A stretch of DNA of 64,000 nucleotides from Klebsiella sp. WP3-W18-ESBL-02 (GTDB taxonomy: Bacteria; Pseudomonadota; Gammaproteobacteria; Enterobacterales; Enterobacteriaceae), in assembly GCF_014168815.1 (NCBI RefSeq), contig NZ_AP021972.1, positions 3,906,001 through 3,970,000 on the forward strand. Reading direction: 5' to 3'. The notes beneath the pieces were generated by a model, which worked only from the letters and a program-made list of their open reading frames with translations, did no database searches and was not told the origin of the DNA. Shown here piece after piece: positions 9,510 to 20,149 of this stretch (positions within the stretch are counted from its first letter, which is position 1; each line of letters opens with the position of its first letter). A program made the position numbers and the translations under genes.

Positions 9510-10136
9510 ATGTTTATACCGTCTTTGGGGGCAACGGCGTTTGTTGCGTCGATTGCCACGCTCGGCATTCTGTCTCCTGGCCCTGATTTCTTTATGGTTA
9601 TCAAAAATGCGGCGCGCTACCGCCGTCTTCCGGCAATGATGACCGCGCTGGGCATCACCGGGGGCGTGTTAACACACATGTCCTACTGCGTCGCCGGGCT
9701 GGCGGTGGTGATCACCACCACGCCGTGGCTATTCGATATTCTGAAATATGCCGGTGCGGCGTATCTCATCTGGGTGGGCCTGCTGGCGCTGCTGGCGCGC
9801 GGGCACAAGAGCATGGACGTGACCCATATCACCCCGCAGGAAACCACGCTGAAAAGAGCGTTTATTCAGGGCTATCTGTGCAACCTGCTCAACCCTAAAG
9901 CAACGCTGTTTTTCCTGTCGATTTTTACCCAGGTGCTGAACGTTAACTCCGGCGTAGCCGAAAAGCTGTGGTATGCAGGAGTCATTCTGGCGGTGTCTAT
10001 CGTGTGGTGGCCGCTGCTGGTGGTTCTTATTCAGAGCGCCCCGGTACGTCGTGGGCTGGCAAAAGCGCAGAAGATTGTCGATAAAATGCTGGGCGGGCTG
10101 CTGATTGCGCTGGGGATTAAGGTCGCGCTGAGCTGA
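9510..10136 (+). CDS. LysE/RhtB-family amino-acid exporter
   Basis: A 208-residue inner-membrane protein with six predicted membrane segments and the family signature near the N-terminus (LGILSPGPDFFMVIKNAARY). The mid-part CNLLNPKATLFFLSIF is also typical of RhtB-type threonine/homoserine exporters. AGAGG precedes the ATG. Substrate cannot be read from the sequence. It is monocistronic and converges on the autotransporter gene. Confidence 0.9.
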   Translation: MFIPSLGATAFVASIATLGILSPGPDFFMVIKNAARYRRLPAMMTALGITGGVLTHMSYCVAGLAVVITTTPWLFDILKYAGAAYLIWVGLLALLARGHKSMDVTHITPQETTLKRAFIQGYLCNLLNPKATLFFLSIFTQVLNVNSGVAEKLWYAGVILAVSIVWWPLLVVLIQSAPVRRGLAKAQKIVDKMLGGLLIALGIKVALS

Positions 10137-10143
10137 GAATAAA

Positions 10144-10172
10144 GGGCACCATGACCTTCAGCCATGGTGCCC
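10144..10172 (-). terminator. Terminator of the autotransporter gene
   Basis: GGGCACCATG pairs perfectly with CATGGTGCCC around a 9-base loop. On the minus strand it is followed by TTTATTCT. It lies between two convergent genes and may stop transcription from both sides, though the T-rich tract favours the minus strand. Confidence 0.75.
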
Positions 10173-10179
10173 TGGGCCG

Positions 10180-12903
10180 CTAAAACCGGTATTTAAGCCC
10201 CAGTTGGCCGTAGGTATCGTTATAGCCTTTATCCCCTAGCGACACGCCAACGCCTCCCCACACATTCAACGCGGCGGTGAGCTGCCCCTCAATACCGGTT
10301 TTCACTTCACCAATATTGCGCGCGCCTTGCTGGCTCAGGCTGTCGCCATCCATCTGCACCGCATAGCGTTGCGTATTATGGATCCAGTTGGCTTCAACGT
10401 AGGGCTGGAAGCTGCGCCCCGTGGTATCGTCAGCGGTACTATGGCCTTTGAGGAATGCCCGAAGACCAAGACGCGTCTGGAGGTTATTGTCACCCTCCCC
10501 CTGTACCCGCGTTCCGGTGTTATCTCGATGGTCGTCCGCGTTTACCCCCATCCAGACCAGTTGCGCCTGCGGCTGAAGATAAGCGGCCGTGCGTTGAGAA
10601 GGGTAAACGTTAAAGGTATAGCCGCTTTCAACGGAGGCGGTCAGCCCCTGACTGTCATAGCGGTCTTGCGGCTGACCGGGTTCACTGACACGGTTACGGA
10701 ACCCGTTGTACTGAGCCCAGCTGTCCAGATACAGTCCCGTACGCTGCGCGGCGTTCTGATACCAGGTCGCATACAGCCCCGTGCTGTAACCGTGGATCCG
10801 GGAGTCCGCTCGATTGCCGCTCAGGCTGGCGCGGGTATTGCCCTGCTGATTGGCATATCCCGCCATCAGCCCTAAATTCCATCGATCGCTGCCGGTAAAG
10901 CTTCCGTGCGCCAGCTCTCCTCCGAGCTGGGCGACATAGCGATTAGCGCTGGTCCGCAAGCTATCGCTATGAAAAGCCGTGTGCCCTCCGGCCTGGCGCA
11001 GCCAAAGCGAGGTCACGCCGGGCTGCCCGGTCACCGGATCGCGATATTCCGTGCTGCCTTCACGATCGGCAAGCCGCAGCGCAAAAAGCGTGTTCGCGGC
11101 GGCCAGGTTGGCGATATACCCGCCGGCAACCGCACGGATATTTTTCGCGCCCCCCGGGTTTGCGCTGCTTCCTGACCCGACGTAATCGCTGGTGAGATAA
11201 AAATTCTGCCCACGCTGCACAACGCTGTAGTTATACAGGCCCGCGCTGATATTCTGGCTGTTATAAAACGCCCCTAGCTGGCTAGTGCCCCCCACCTGAA
11301 CAACTTCAATGCCATTAATCGTCGCGTCACCCTTCCCGCCCAGGTTGGTCACCTGAACGTCCGTGGCACCGCTGGCATTGCCGCTAATCAGCAGTCTGGC
11401 GGTTGATGAAGCGTCATTTCCCAGCGAGCTCCCCAGGATCAGGCGCCCGCCTGAACTGGTGTAATCACCGTTGACCGTCAGCGTGCTGCCCGTCGCTGCC
11501 CCGCTGCGATTAATGGTGATTAATCCGCCATTGCTCAGGCTACCGGTGGTGAAATTGACCGCCCTCGCGCTGGTATCGGCCCGTTGCCCGACGATCAGCT
11601 GACTGCCGCTCGCCAGGGTCGTCTCTCCGACTTGTCCTGTGCCTGATAGCTTCGCGTCAGAGGCAACGCTAAGCGCAGCGGCAGAAAGATCGCCGTTCAC
11701 TTCGACGCCACCGGCATTCACATCTATAGGGCCAGCATAAGTGGCGCTGTTGCCGCTAAGCACCAGCGTACCGCTGCCCGTTTTAGTCAGCGAGCCGGTG
11801 CCGCTAATCTGCCCGGCAAATTGCGTATCGCTGGCCTGATCCACCGTCAGCGCATTGGCGCTGCCCAGCTGTAATATGCCCCCGCTCCCCGCAAGGCTGC
11901 TCATGGTGAGCGGATAGCCGTTTAAATCCAGCGTACCGCCGTTGATGGTGTACGCCGTAGCCTCTGGTAATGCGCCGCTATTTTGCGCCTGCAGCACGCC
12001 ATCGGCGATAATCGTGCCTCCCTGCCAGCTGTTCGTCCCCGCCAGCAGCATCTCACCACTGCCGGTTTTGGTAATGCTACCTGCGCCGCTGATGCCGCCG
12101 GTTGATTCAAATAGCGCCCCATTTGCGACCTCGATAGTCGACGCCGCCGTCGTTTGCAGGGCGAAGGTAAACACCGTATGGTCAGGGAAACCCGGGGCCG
12201 GCACGCTGAGATCCACCGGGTTTATCAGCAGCGTACCGCCATTCAGATTAAACTGCGTGGAGGCTTCAGATAGAACCATTCGGGCATTCGTGGCAAATAC
12301 CCCGCCCTGGTTAATATTCACTATCGCCGTGCCGGTCCCATCACCGCTATTCAGCTCAGAGCCCAGCACGAGCCCCAGCGTCATCAGATTCAGCGTACCG
12401 TCAATATTCAATGTTCCCGTTGCGCCATCAATACCGATGGCCAGTAAGCCTGACGACGTCAGCAGATTAACCGTCCCGCCCTGCGCGATATTCATCACGC
12501 CGCTACCTCCGGCGCCGAAGGCCGTGCCCTGCCCAATCGTGATAAAGGGAGCATTCACCACGGAGCCACTGCCCACGTTGAGTACGCCAGAAGAAGCGCG
12601 AGTAAGCGGGAAGCCCCCCGCATTTCCCAGAGATAACGCATCCCCCAAAGTGAGCGTTGATTGATTAAGATTGAGCAGACCACTGCCCCCCAGCCCGCCG
12701 ATATCAACATCACGGGTCAGGGTAAATGTGGTGTTATTGGCATTCATTACCGCCGCCAGCCCGTTTCCATAGGCGATGGTCATATTCGTATCAGAGATCT
12801 GCTGGTTGGTCAGAGTGGTATCGGTAAGATAATCGATGGCCCAGACGCGCTCACCCCATGTCAAAGCCACCGCACAGCACAACGCTAGATTGGTTAATCT
12901 CAT
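10180..12903 (-). CDS. Autotransporter (type Va secretion) with beta-helix passenger
   Basis: A 907-residue surface protein. A signal peptide (MRLTNLALCCAVALTWGERV, cleavage near VWA) is followed by a passenger of about 600 residues rich in G, S, T and N. Passenger-associated repeats such as GSGTLVLSGNSATYAG and GSGEMLLAGTNSWQGG predict a right-handed beta-helix. The last 280 residues (from about AVAGGYIANLAAANTLF) form the beta-barrel, ending LGLKYRF with the terminal aromatic residue needed for outer-membrane assembly. No serine protease motif is visible, so an adhesin or biofilm role is more likely than a protease. AGGA precedes the ATG. Confidence 0.9.
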   Translation of the reverse strand: MRLTNLALCCAVALTWGERVWAIDYLTDTTLTNQQISDTNMTIAYGNGLAAVMNANNTTFTLTRDVDIGGLGGSGLLNLNQSTLTLGDALSLGNAGGFPLTRASSGVLNVGSGSVVNAPFITIGQGTAFGAGGSGVMNIAQGGTVNLLTSSGLLAIGIDGATGTLNIDGTLNLMTLGLVLGSELNSGDGTGTAIVNINQGGVFATNARMVLSEASTQFNLNGGTLLINPVDLSVPAPGFPDHTVFTFALQTTAASTIEVANGALFESTGGISGAGSITKTGSGEMLLAGTNSWQGGTIIADGVLQAQNSGALPEATAYTINGGTLDLNGYPLTMSSLAGSGGILQLGSANALTVDQASDTQFAGQISGTGSLTKTGSGTLVLSGNSATYAGPIDVNAGGVEVNGDLSAAALSVASDAKLSGTGQVGETTLASGSQLIVGQRADTSARAVNFTTGSLSNGGLITINRSGAATGSTLTVNGDYTSSGGRLILGSSLGNDASSTARLLISGNASGATDVQVTNLGGKGDATINGIEVVQVGGTSQLGAFYNSQNISAGLYNYSVVQRGQNFYLTSDYVGSGSSANPGGAKNIRAVAGGYIANLAAANTLFALRLADREGSTEYRDPVTGQPGVTSLWLRQAGGHTAFHSDSLRTSANRYVAQLGGELAHGSFTGSDRWNLGLMAGYANQQGNTRASLSGNRADSRIHGYSTGLYATWYQNAAQRTGLYLDSWAQYNGFRNRVSEPGQPQDRYDSQGLTASVESGYTFNVYPSQRTAAYLQPQAQLVWMGVNADDHRDNTGTRVQGEGDNNLQTRLGLRAFLKGHSTADDTTGRSFQPYVEANWIHNTQRYAVQMDGDSLSQQGARNIGEVKTGIEGQLTAALNVWGGVGVSLGDKGYNDTYGQLGLKYRF

Positions 12904-13058
12904 GAGTTATTTCCTGCCCGAAACGGTACGCCTGTTTTTCAACGTTACGCATTCAAGTGTAGGAAAAAGTCGTTATAGCTGGCGGGATTTCATTAGCCAC
13001 AATAGAAATGCGGATTAGGGCTGGAGGTAGCGTCGATCGCCACAGACAACCCGGTTAT

Positions 13059-13757
13059 TTACTGGCATTCTTCTGAAAACTTAATAAAGTTTGCGTTGTA
13101 GACAATGTATTTATCACCTCGCTGACGCAACATCGTATTCGACACTTCATCTCCGGGCCGGAGATACCAGACTTTGCCCTGCTCTTCTGTTGAATCACAG
13201 TCAGGTTTAGCGATCGCTTTAAAAAAGGTATTCCCGGTATTTTTTAAAACACCCGTCATATGATCAAAGCTGTAATTAAAATGTATCTGTCGGGGACGGA
13301 CGACCAGAATGCTATCCAGCACAACAATCGGCTCTAATAGTACCTTACTGGAACCTAACCCGCTTTTTCTGTAATCGTTAACCGGTATTTCAGAAATAGA
13401 TACTCGATAATACCTCTCCTTACCATCCGCAGGACCATGATAGAAGAACTTAAAATACTCGCCAGCATGCGGCTGTAATGTTAAAAGATGTGGCGCGAAC
13501 AATAGCTCTCCGTCACCCAACGCGTAACCATTTTCATCATCATTCGGGTTATGAATACCGGTGATAGCTACGCGATATATTCTAGCCGCATTATTGTTAT
13601 TAAGAATACGCTTGCTCGTATAGGCTTTATCAGAATCAATAGAGAAGGTCAAATCACCAATGTAAATTGCATGCGCCAGCCCTGATGAAAAAATATAAAT
13701 AAAAAAACCAAGCACGGCACCTATCTTAATTGACATTATGCCACGTAGCTTTAACAT
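13059..13757 (-). CDS. ecpE: ECP pilus chaperone EcpE
   Basis: Second periplasmic chaperone of the E. coli common pilus system. The 232-residue product has a signal peptide ending GLAHA and the alternate-chaperone fold (RIYRVAITGIHNP, FKFFYHGPADGKERYYRVS, LVVRPRQIHFNYSFD, GVLKNTGNTFFKAIAKPDCDSTEE). These match E. coli EcpE closely. The ATG at 13757 has a perfect AGGAG site and overlaps the end of ecpD by 32 bases. The gene is intact, but it lies downstream of two insertion-mutated genes, so it may be poorly expressed. Confidence 0.9.
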   Translation of the reverse strand: MLKLRGIMSIKIGAVLGFFIYIFSSGLAHAIYIGDLTFSIDSDKAYTSKRILNNNNAARIYRVAITGIHNPNDDENGYALGDGELLFAPHLLTLQPHAGEYFKFFYHGPADGKERYYRVSISEIPVNDYRKSGLGSSKVLLEPIVVLDSILVVRPRQIHFNYSFDHMTGVLKNTGNTFFKAIAKPDCDSTEEQGKVWYLRPGDEVSNTMLRQRGDKYIVYNANFIKFSEECQ

Positions 13758-15004
13758 GAATTTCTCCTGAAGCACTGACATCACCGTACCAGTCGCGATT
13801 ATCAATGGATTTAAGTGATATTGGGTTATTCATTTCAATAGCAAACTTGACGGTTGATTTATTTAATATCCCCGAGCCATCAGATGCATCAGACCAGGGA
13901 GTACCTACCCATAGCGCATCCGTCATATCATGCCAGGTATCATCACAACCCGTAGCAATATTTTTTTCCGCGTTGTTGCTGGTGGTAAAACTCAGATGCG
14001 CAGGGAAAGGAACCCTGGTCTGACCGTCGGCAGATGAAAAAATACAATAGGGACGCCCGTTCACATATTGCGAAGGCCCCGTGACTTTAATCTGAACATT
14101 ATCAGCAGCCGTTTTACCACTGGTGTTCACAATATAGCCAAACTCAAGGTCGGGTGCCGATGCGCCAACCTTACCTTCTCGTGAAGGCGCTATGCTATAA
14201 TCATCAGACCTGATGCTTACGCTGAAATTTCGAGGTTTAATAATAATCCTATTCGAGGTTGAAAATTCATACCAGCCCGACTCAGGAGATAGGTCATTAT
14301 GAAAACGGAAATTAAACAAGCCGTTGGATTCAGTATCACTGAGGCCAAGTTTAACCAGGTTTTTAAAAAGATTACTGGAAAAAAACACATATATATTACT
14401 TGAGGATTTAAGATCGTTAAAAGTGTAATAGGATGAAATACCATTGACCTTCTTCCAGCTATTGCCATCCAGACTAAATTGCATATCTTCACTTTTAATA
14501 GCAGACTGTAACGATGCATTGGCAATAGCGGGAAAAACATGGATACTCACATTGCTTAGGCCATTAGTCTGCAGGTTATAATTAACCATTTTACACGCCA
14601 GGCCATTCACTTTGCCAATCACCTGGGAATGACAATCGGTTGACCCTTCACCCAAGGTCGGTATTCCGTCACTGTTAATAAACACCTCTGCTAACGCATT
14701 AGTATTAACAAAGCGTAAGTGAGCCGCTTTAACATGCGTCACTTTCCGTTCATACCAGTATCCCGTGCTCTGATCCTTACAGCGTTCGCCGGCGCTGGCA
14801 TTATAGTTAATACGGGTCTGGCAGGAGTTAATCAGCATTGAAAAGCGCGATCCTACGGCCTGTTGTTCTAAAAACAGGAAGAAAGAATCGGACAGCATAC
14901 CATGGCTCCACTTCGCATCCCCCGAGGTGACGCTCACACCATAAAAGCCCTTGTCATCGGTCGCTTCTGGGGAAATCAATGAAGTATCAAGATTACAGCC
15001 TTTA

Positions 15005-16100
15005 TACCCGTGATCATTGAAGACGCTTGATTTTTCAGCAACAGGAGATCATGCTGTCCCCATGAAAATCTTTATCACTGACCAACAAAAAGCTGAACTT
15101 GAGCGTCTTCATGACTCCAGTCGTGATAAGCGCGTTTGCGATCGCATTAAAGCCATTCTTCTGGCCTCCGAGGGCTGGAGTTCGGCCATGATCGCTCAGG
15201 CTTTACGCCTGCATCAGACTACTGTTGACCACCATATCAGCGAGTTTCTGAACAAAGGCAAGCTGAAGCCCGAAAATGGCGGCTCAGACAGCAAACTCAG
15301 CGCTGAACAAACGGCTTTTTTAATCAGCCACTTATCCGACAATTTATTTTACCATACCCGTGATATTGTCGCGTTTGTCGCGCGGACATGGAACATCGTT
15401 TTCAGCATTCCGGGAATGAATAAGTGGCTGCACCGGAACGGCTTCACCTATAAAAAACCGTCAGGCGTCCCGCATAAATTCAGTGAAGAGAAACAAAAGC
15501 AATTCATTGAATATTATGAGGAACTCAAAGCCACCGCAGGTGATGAACCGGTTCTTTTTATTGATGCTGTCCATCCGACTCAGGCCACCAAAATAGGTTA
15601 TGGCTGGATACGTAAAGGCCAGAGAAAAGCGGTAAAAACAACAGGTAGTCGTACACGGCTGAATATCATGGGGGCGCTGAATCTGAAGGCCCCGGAACAT
15701 CCGCTAATCTGCGAATATAAAACGGTTAATGAATACAACGTATCTCGTTTTTTCAATGAGATACGTAAAATTTATCCAGATTATCAGCAGAAAGTTCATG
15801 TTATTCTGGATGGTGCTGGTTATCACCGTTCACAGTTAGTGAAAGACTGGGCGGAGGTGGTAAATATAAAACTTCATTACCTCCCGCCGTACAGCCCGAA
15901 CCTGAATCCGATAGAACGAATGTGGAAGTTAATGAACGAACATGCCCGGAATAACCGCTACTTCAGCAACAGCAGGGAGTTCAGGGATGCAATATCTGAA
16001 TTTTTCAGCCATACGTTACCGGGGATAGCGGGTTTTCTGACGTCCCGAATTAACGATCATTTTCAGGTGCTCAAACCTGCATCTTGAGGTTTATTGGGTA
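15005..16100 (+). mobile_element. IS630-family insertion sequence inside ecpD
   Basis: A 1096-bp element. The ends read inward TACCCGTGATCATTGAAGAC and TACCCAATAAACCTCAAGAT, imperfect inverted repeats. TA is duplicated at 15003-15004 and 16101-16102, as expected for IS630/Tc1-type transposition. It carries one transposase gene on the plus strand, opposite to ecpD. It is clearly different from the second IS630-type element in ecpC. Confidence 0.9.
15062..16087 (+). CDS. IS630-family transposase
   Basis: A 341-residue DDE transposase. The N-terminal helix-turn-helix region (RICDRIKAILLA-like; MIAQALRLHQTTVDHHISEF) binds the ends. The catalytic residues are in VLFIDAVHPTQ, VHVILDGAGYHRS and NLNPIERMWKLMN, the D-D-E order of the family. 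The winged segment YLPPYSPNLNPIER is diagnostic. The gene appears intact, so the element may be mobile. The ATG at 15062 was chosen; a TTG at 15017 would add 15 residues. Confidence 0.92.
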   Translation: MKIFITDQQKAELERLHDSSRDKRVCDRIKAILLASEGWSSAMIAQALRLHQTTVDHHISEFLNKGKLKPENGGSDSKLSAEQTAFLISHLSDNLFYHTRDIVAFVARTWNIVFSIPGMNKWLHRNGFTYKKPSGVPHKFSEEKQKQFIEYYEELKATAGDEPVLFIDAVHPTQATKIGYGWIRKGQRKAVKTTGSRTRLNIMGALNLKAPEHPLICEYKTVNEYNVSRFFNEIRKIYPDYQQKVHVILDGAGYHRSQLVKDWAEVVNIKLHYLPPYSPNLNPIERMWKLMNEHARNNRYFSNSREFRDAISEFFSHTLPGIAGFLTSRINDHFQVLKPAS

Positions 16101-18896
16101 TATACCAGTTGATGCAGCGTAGCCCGGTCATTGGATGAGAAACGGGAAAGCCTTCAAGCCACATATCAAATTTATTGCCAGCACTCAGCACACGATTACT
16201 GCCATCATCAATGTACCCCAGCCCTACCTGGTATTTGACACCCGAACCACCATATTTCAGCCCGGTCCAGCTGTTAGCCCCCGTCATGCGCGGGTCGAGA
16301 ATGCTCCCTGGAGTGACAAAAAAGTTATTGTCCGACTGGTTTTCAACGAAAACATACTCCCTGGATGGCGCATCACCTAACGGAGTTTTTTTTACCGCCA
16401 TCGCATTAAAGGCCACCAGGGCACCCAATAATAATATGAATAACCGTACTAGAATATTACCCTTCATACCCATTCTCTTCATTCATTATTCCGGCATAAG
16501 ATTTCAGGCCGTGGCATACCACATCACCTACCCATATTGCACCACGCGCATTGCTAATATCCAGTTCAACTTCACATTGCTGATTATGACTATAATTGAA
16601 ATCAATAAGGGGATATTTTTTATCAACATCCATAATAAACCCACCTTTATCATCGGTCCTGGTGCGCCCTATATGATTATTAATATGCGCATTGGCAATG
16701 ATGCTGCCATCTTCAGCATGAATACGCCCGAAAACGGTAACCATGCGTTTGACCTCAGGATTAATAACCGCAATATTACCCGGATAAAGTGTAAGATTAG
16801 TCTTTCTGGAATTAACAATGGCGTAGCTATCTATCGAGTCCGTGCTGTTTTGCAGGTCAATTTGATAACGACTGTAAGGCGACAACGGAATGAAATTGTG
16901 CTTACCATCAAGCTGTACCGTCCTGCCGTTAACTTTCGCACTAAGCTTGCCGCCATCATCAACGTTGGTATTGAGGATCACGCCAGCGCTACCGTCATTT
17001 CGTCCACTTGCCGCGATATTCGTTCCCTGCCAACCCACGCTACCGTTCGCCGTTAAATTGGTATTCACATAACCATCTGCGCTGCTATTTATGTTGATAG
17101 CACCAGAAGAATAACGCGTATCGAACTGCGCATAACCACCGCCGGAAAGAGATTGATCATCACCAGTATTACCTGACACCGCACGTGACAGATTCGCCCC
17201 TACGCTGCGTATAGATCCTTCAGCAAACTGCTTTCTCGCCGATAAATTCGCCAGAGTATAGCCATTCTGATGCGACATACCCATACTCAGCCAATTACCA
17301 AATGGCAGGCTAAAATCAAGGGAGATATATTTACCGGTGTTGTCGCTACGTTCGCCATTGTTGTAACGCTGTATCCCTGCACGCATACCCAGCGTACCGT
17401 AAGCACCACTAAACAATGTCTGGTAGTACTCTCCGGTATAATAGCGGGAGCTATTCATTTTATCGTTGTTATAACTAATACTAAGGGTACCGAGTTTTGA
17501 CCATAGCGCCCCTAAATTAAGCGTGCCGCCGATGGCCTGATTATAAGCAGAGGTTCGGCGGATCTTTTCACCAATTTGCGTCTTTTCCTGATTAACCCAT
17601 ACCGAGCTAAAACCGCCGGGGATCGTCGCACTGATAGAATCAATATTGCTCCATGAACCATCATTTGCAGCCATATCCTGCATATTAATCGAAACGTACT
17701 GCGACACAGGAAATGTGAAACGCGCTTCCGCAACCGTACTTTGGTCGTAGCCGTAAGCCGTCGCCGCCCAGCTTAGCAGATTCCATGAATTCGAAATCGA
17801 TGCCCCCATTAGCCAGGTCTCTTTCTCCGGTAAATACCTTTCTCGGCTGCTGAACCACCGATCCATGCGCATTTTTCCACCCCAGAACTGCCAGGCCATT
17901 GGGGCACCGCTACCGTGCCCTGGTGAGAATAGCTTATTAACGCGCTGAACTCGCTTGCCAACCACGCGGCCATTGACGATCGTTTCAATATCCACGTCAT
18001 AGGTGCCATAAGGTAATCCTTTCGTGTCTATTTCATGATTACCCATGGTGAAGTTTTGTACGCTCAAAAGCCGTCCGTCACGTTTGACATGGACTTCACC
18101 TGCCGCGGGTAAAAAAGCGATAACCGGAGTAAGAGACTGGCTGTTATCGAATACCGTCGAGCTCGCTTCATTTCCCCATGAAAAGCCATAAATCTTGCCC
18201 GACGATATTGCCGTCATCGGACCTAATGACTGTAAATTCCATGTATCAAGCATCCCTCCGGCAAAACGATGCCCATCGAAATCTTTTTCGTACATTGCTT
18301 TATACAGAGTGCTACTTTCTTGCGATGAACCCAGTCCATAAAAAGAGCCATCTACGATGACATGGTGTTCGCGCAGCGCGCTAACGTTATTAAAAGAAAG
18401 GTAGCTGGAGGTCGTATTGCCGCCATACTTCATCTGGTTATTGTAGATACCTAAATTATAGGTTAACGAATTACTTAAATGGTCAACGCTGGATGCGCCA
18501 ATATCCTCACTGCGCGAACGCAACGTCGTACCGAGCGCCTCCTTCGGGACGATTAACTGCAAACGCAGTTCTTGAAGCGCAAAGTGGATACGCGAACCGG
18601 AGGAAATGGGAATATTTAATTGATTATCAAAATCCTGGTTCGCCAATGCTGCCAGCTGACTGGCTATGTCATGCTGTAAAACCGCATTATCATCGTTGTG
18701 CTCAAGTTGGATCGATTGAATTTTTAATTGACCATTTTTCATCCAAATAAGCGCATGGCCAATTAACTGATCGGAAACCAGATCCTGAGCATCAATATAA
18801 TGCAGAAACAAAGGAACAGACATGCCTTCCTGAAGCGCCAGTCCAAACTCTTTAGGTATAATGATATTATTAATATCCTGAACGCCGGTCGAACTA

Positions 18897-20049
18897 AATA
18901 GATGCGCGGAATAGTAGATCACTGAAAGGGAACTCAGCCCGGATTGTGCGATCTGATCAATCGCCAAACCAACCAAAACCACCAACCGGACTGAGCGATG
19001 CCGATCATAGCACCAATACCCCGTGGCGAACGACGCCTGATGCAGAAAGCTATTCATAAAACGCGCGATAAAAATCATGCCCGCAGACTCACGGCCATGC
19101 TGATGCTTCATCGGGGTGAACGGGTCAGCGATGTTGCCAGAACTCTCTGTTGTGCTCGTTCATCCGTTGGTCGCTGGATTAACTGGTTTACGCACTCAGG
19201 TATTGAAGGCCTGAAATCCTTACCCGCAGGGCGCTCCCGACGCTGGCCTTTTGAACATATCTGCACCCTGTTACGTGAGCTGATAAAGCATTCTCCCGGC
19301 GATTTTGGTTATCAACGTTCACGCTGGAGCACCGAATTACTGGCATTAAAAATCAATGAGATAACCGGTTGCCAGTTACATGCAGGAACCGTTCGCCGCT
19401 GGTTGCCATCTGCGGGGCTTGTATGGCGCAGGGCCGCGCCAACTCTGCGTATCCGTGACCCACATAAAGATGAAAAGATGGCGGTAATCCACAAAGCGCT
19501 GGATGAATGCAGCGCAGAGCATCCGGTATTTTATGAAGATGAAGTGGATATCCACCTTAATCCTAAAATCGGTGCGGACTGGCAGTTGCGCGGACAGCAG
19601 AAACGGGTAGTGACGCCGGGGCAGAACGAAAAATACTATCTGGCCGGCGCACTGCACAGTGGCACGGGTAAAGTCAGCTACGTGGGCGGCAACAGCAAAA
19701 GTTCAGCGCTGTTTATCGCTCTGCTGAAGCACCTGAAAGCCACTTACCGGCGGGCGAAAACAATCACGCTGATCGTTGATAACTACATTATCCATAAAAG
19801 CCGCGAAACACAGCGCTGGTTGAAAGCAAATCCCAAGTTCAGGGTAATTTACCAGCCGGTTTACTCGCCGTGGGTGAATCATGTGGAACGGCTATGGCAG
19901 GCACTTCATGACACGATAACCCGTAATCATCAGTGCCGCTCAATGTGGCAGTTACTGAAAAAGGTCCGCCATTTTATGGAAACCGCCAGCCCATTCCCCG
20001 GAGGAAAACATGGTCAGGCAAAAGTGTAGCGGTATTAGGCGCAGCTATT
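18897..20049 (+). mobile_element. IS630 element inside ecpC
   Basis: A 1153-bp element. Its ends read inward AATAGATGCGCGGAATA and AATAGCTGCGCCTAATA, and TA is duplicated at 18895-18896 and 20050-20051. One plus-strand transposase gene, very close in sequence to that of IS630 of Shigella sonnei. Confidence 0.92.
18998..20029 (+). CDS. IS630 transposase
   Basis: A 343-residue transposase beginning MPIIAPIPRGERRLMQKAIH, which I recognise as almost identical to IS630 transposase. It has N-terminal helix-turn-helix domains (RVSDVARTLCCARSSVGRWI). The DDE residues are in VFYEDEVDIHLNP, ITLIVDNYIIHKS and VNHVERLWQALHD. Uninterrupted and full length, so probably active. Confidence 0.94.
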   Translation: MPIIAPIPRGERRLMQKAIHKTRDKNHARRLTAMLMLHRGERVSDVARTLCCARSSVGRWINWFTHSGIEGLKSLPAGRSRRWPFEHICTLLRELIKHSPGDFGYQRSRWSTELLALKINEITGCQLHAGTVRRWLPSAGLVWRRAAPTLRIRDPHKDEKMAVIHKALDECSAEHPVFYEDEVDIHLNPKIGADWQLRGQQKRVVTPGQNEKYYLAGALHSGTGKVSYVGGNSKSSALFIALLKHLKATYRRAKTITLIVDNYIIHKSRETQRWLKANPKFRVIYQPVYSPWVNHVERLWQALHDTITRNHQCRSMWQLLKKVRHFMETASPFPGGKHGQAKV

Positions 20050-20149
20050 TAGCATAGATATAAAAAGGTATCATTATAACAATAGATAAAGAAAGTTTTT
20101 TAAAACCGTTTCTGTGGATAAACTTCATTCCAACCCCGAAGATTGAGAA

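Larger units (their letters stand above)
13726..16482 (-). pseudogene. ecpD: ecpD tip adhesin, split by an IS630-family element
   Basis: Gene for the polymerised tip adhesin of the common pilus, which binds host cells. The 5' part (16482-16101) encodes the signal peptide and NSDNNFFVTPGSILDPRMTG up to LRCINWY; the 3' part (15002-13726) resumes with KGCNLDTSLISPEATDD and ends ATWHNVN. Deleting the element at 15005-16100 with one TA copy gives a single 552-residue frame through INWYKGCNLDTS. That agrees with E. coli EcpD in length and sequence. The split product cannot work. The start overlaps the end of ecpC; ATG 16482 is chosen, but 16473 and 16467 are possible. Confidence 0.92.
16457..20128 (-). 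pseudogene. ecpC: ecpC outer-membrane usher, split by an IS630 element
   Basis: Usher that threads ECP subunits through the outer membrane. The ATG at 20128 opens a signal peptide (MKFIHRNGFKKLSLSIVIM, ending YIYA), interrupted after 26 codons. Coding resumes at 18894 (SSTGVQDINNIIIPKEFGLA) and runs to 16457. Removing 18897-20049 plus one TA gives an 838-residue protein joined as FYIYASSTGVQDINN, close to the length and sequence of E. coli EcpC. The insertion lies exactly at the predicted signal-cleavage site. A long frame reading from within the element into the usher lacks a signal peptide and should not reach the membrane. Confidence 0.93.

Noticed and set aside
11942..12664. A 240-codon plus-strand frame
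   Set aside because: Antisense to the repetitive autotransporter passenger; Pro/Ser-rich shadow composition.
16175..17056. A 293-codon plus-strand frame opposite ecpC/ecpD
   Set aside because: Antisense to well-conserved usher sequence, no start signal.
18895..19111. Alternative N-terminus of the usher reading out of the IS630 element
   Set aside because: These residues are antisense element sequence; the genuine signal peptide lies on the other side of the element at 20128.
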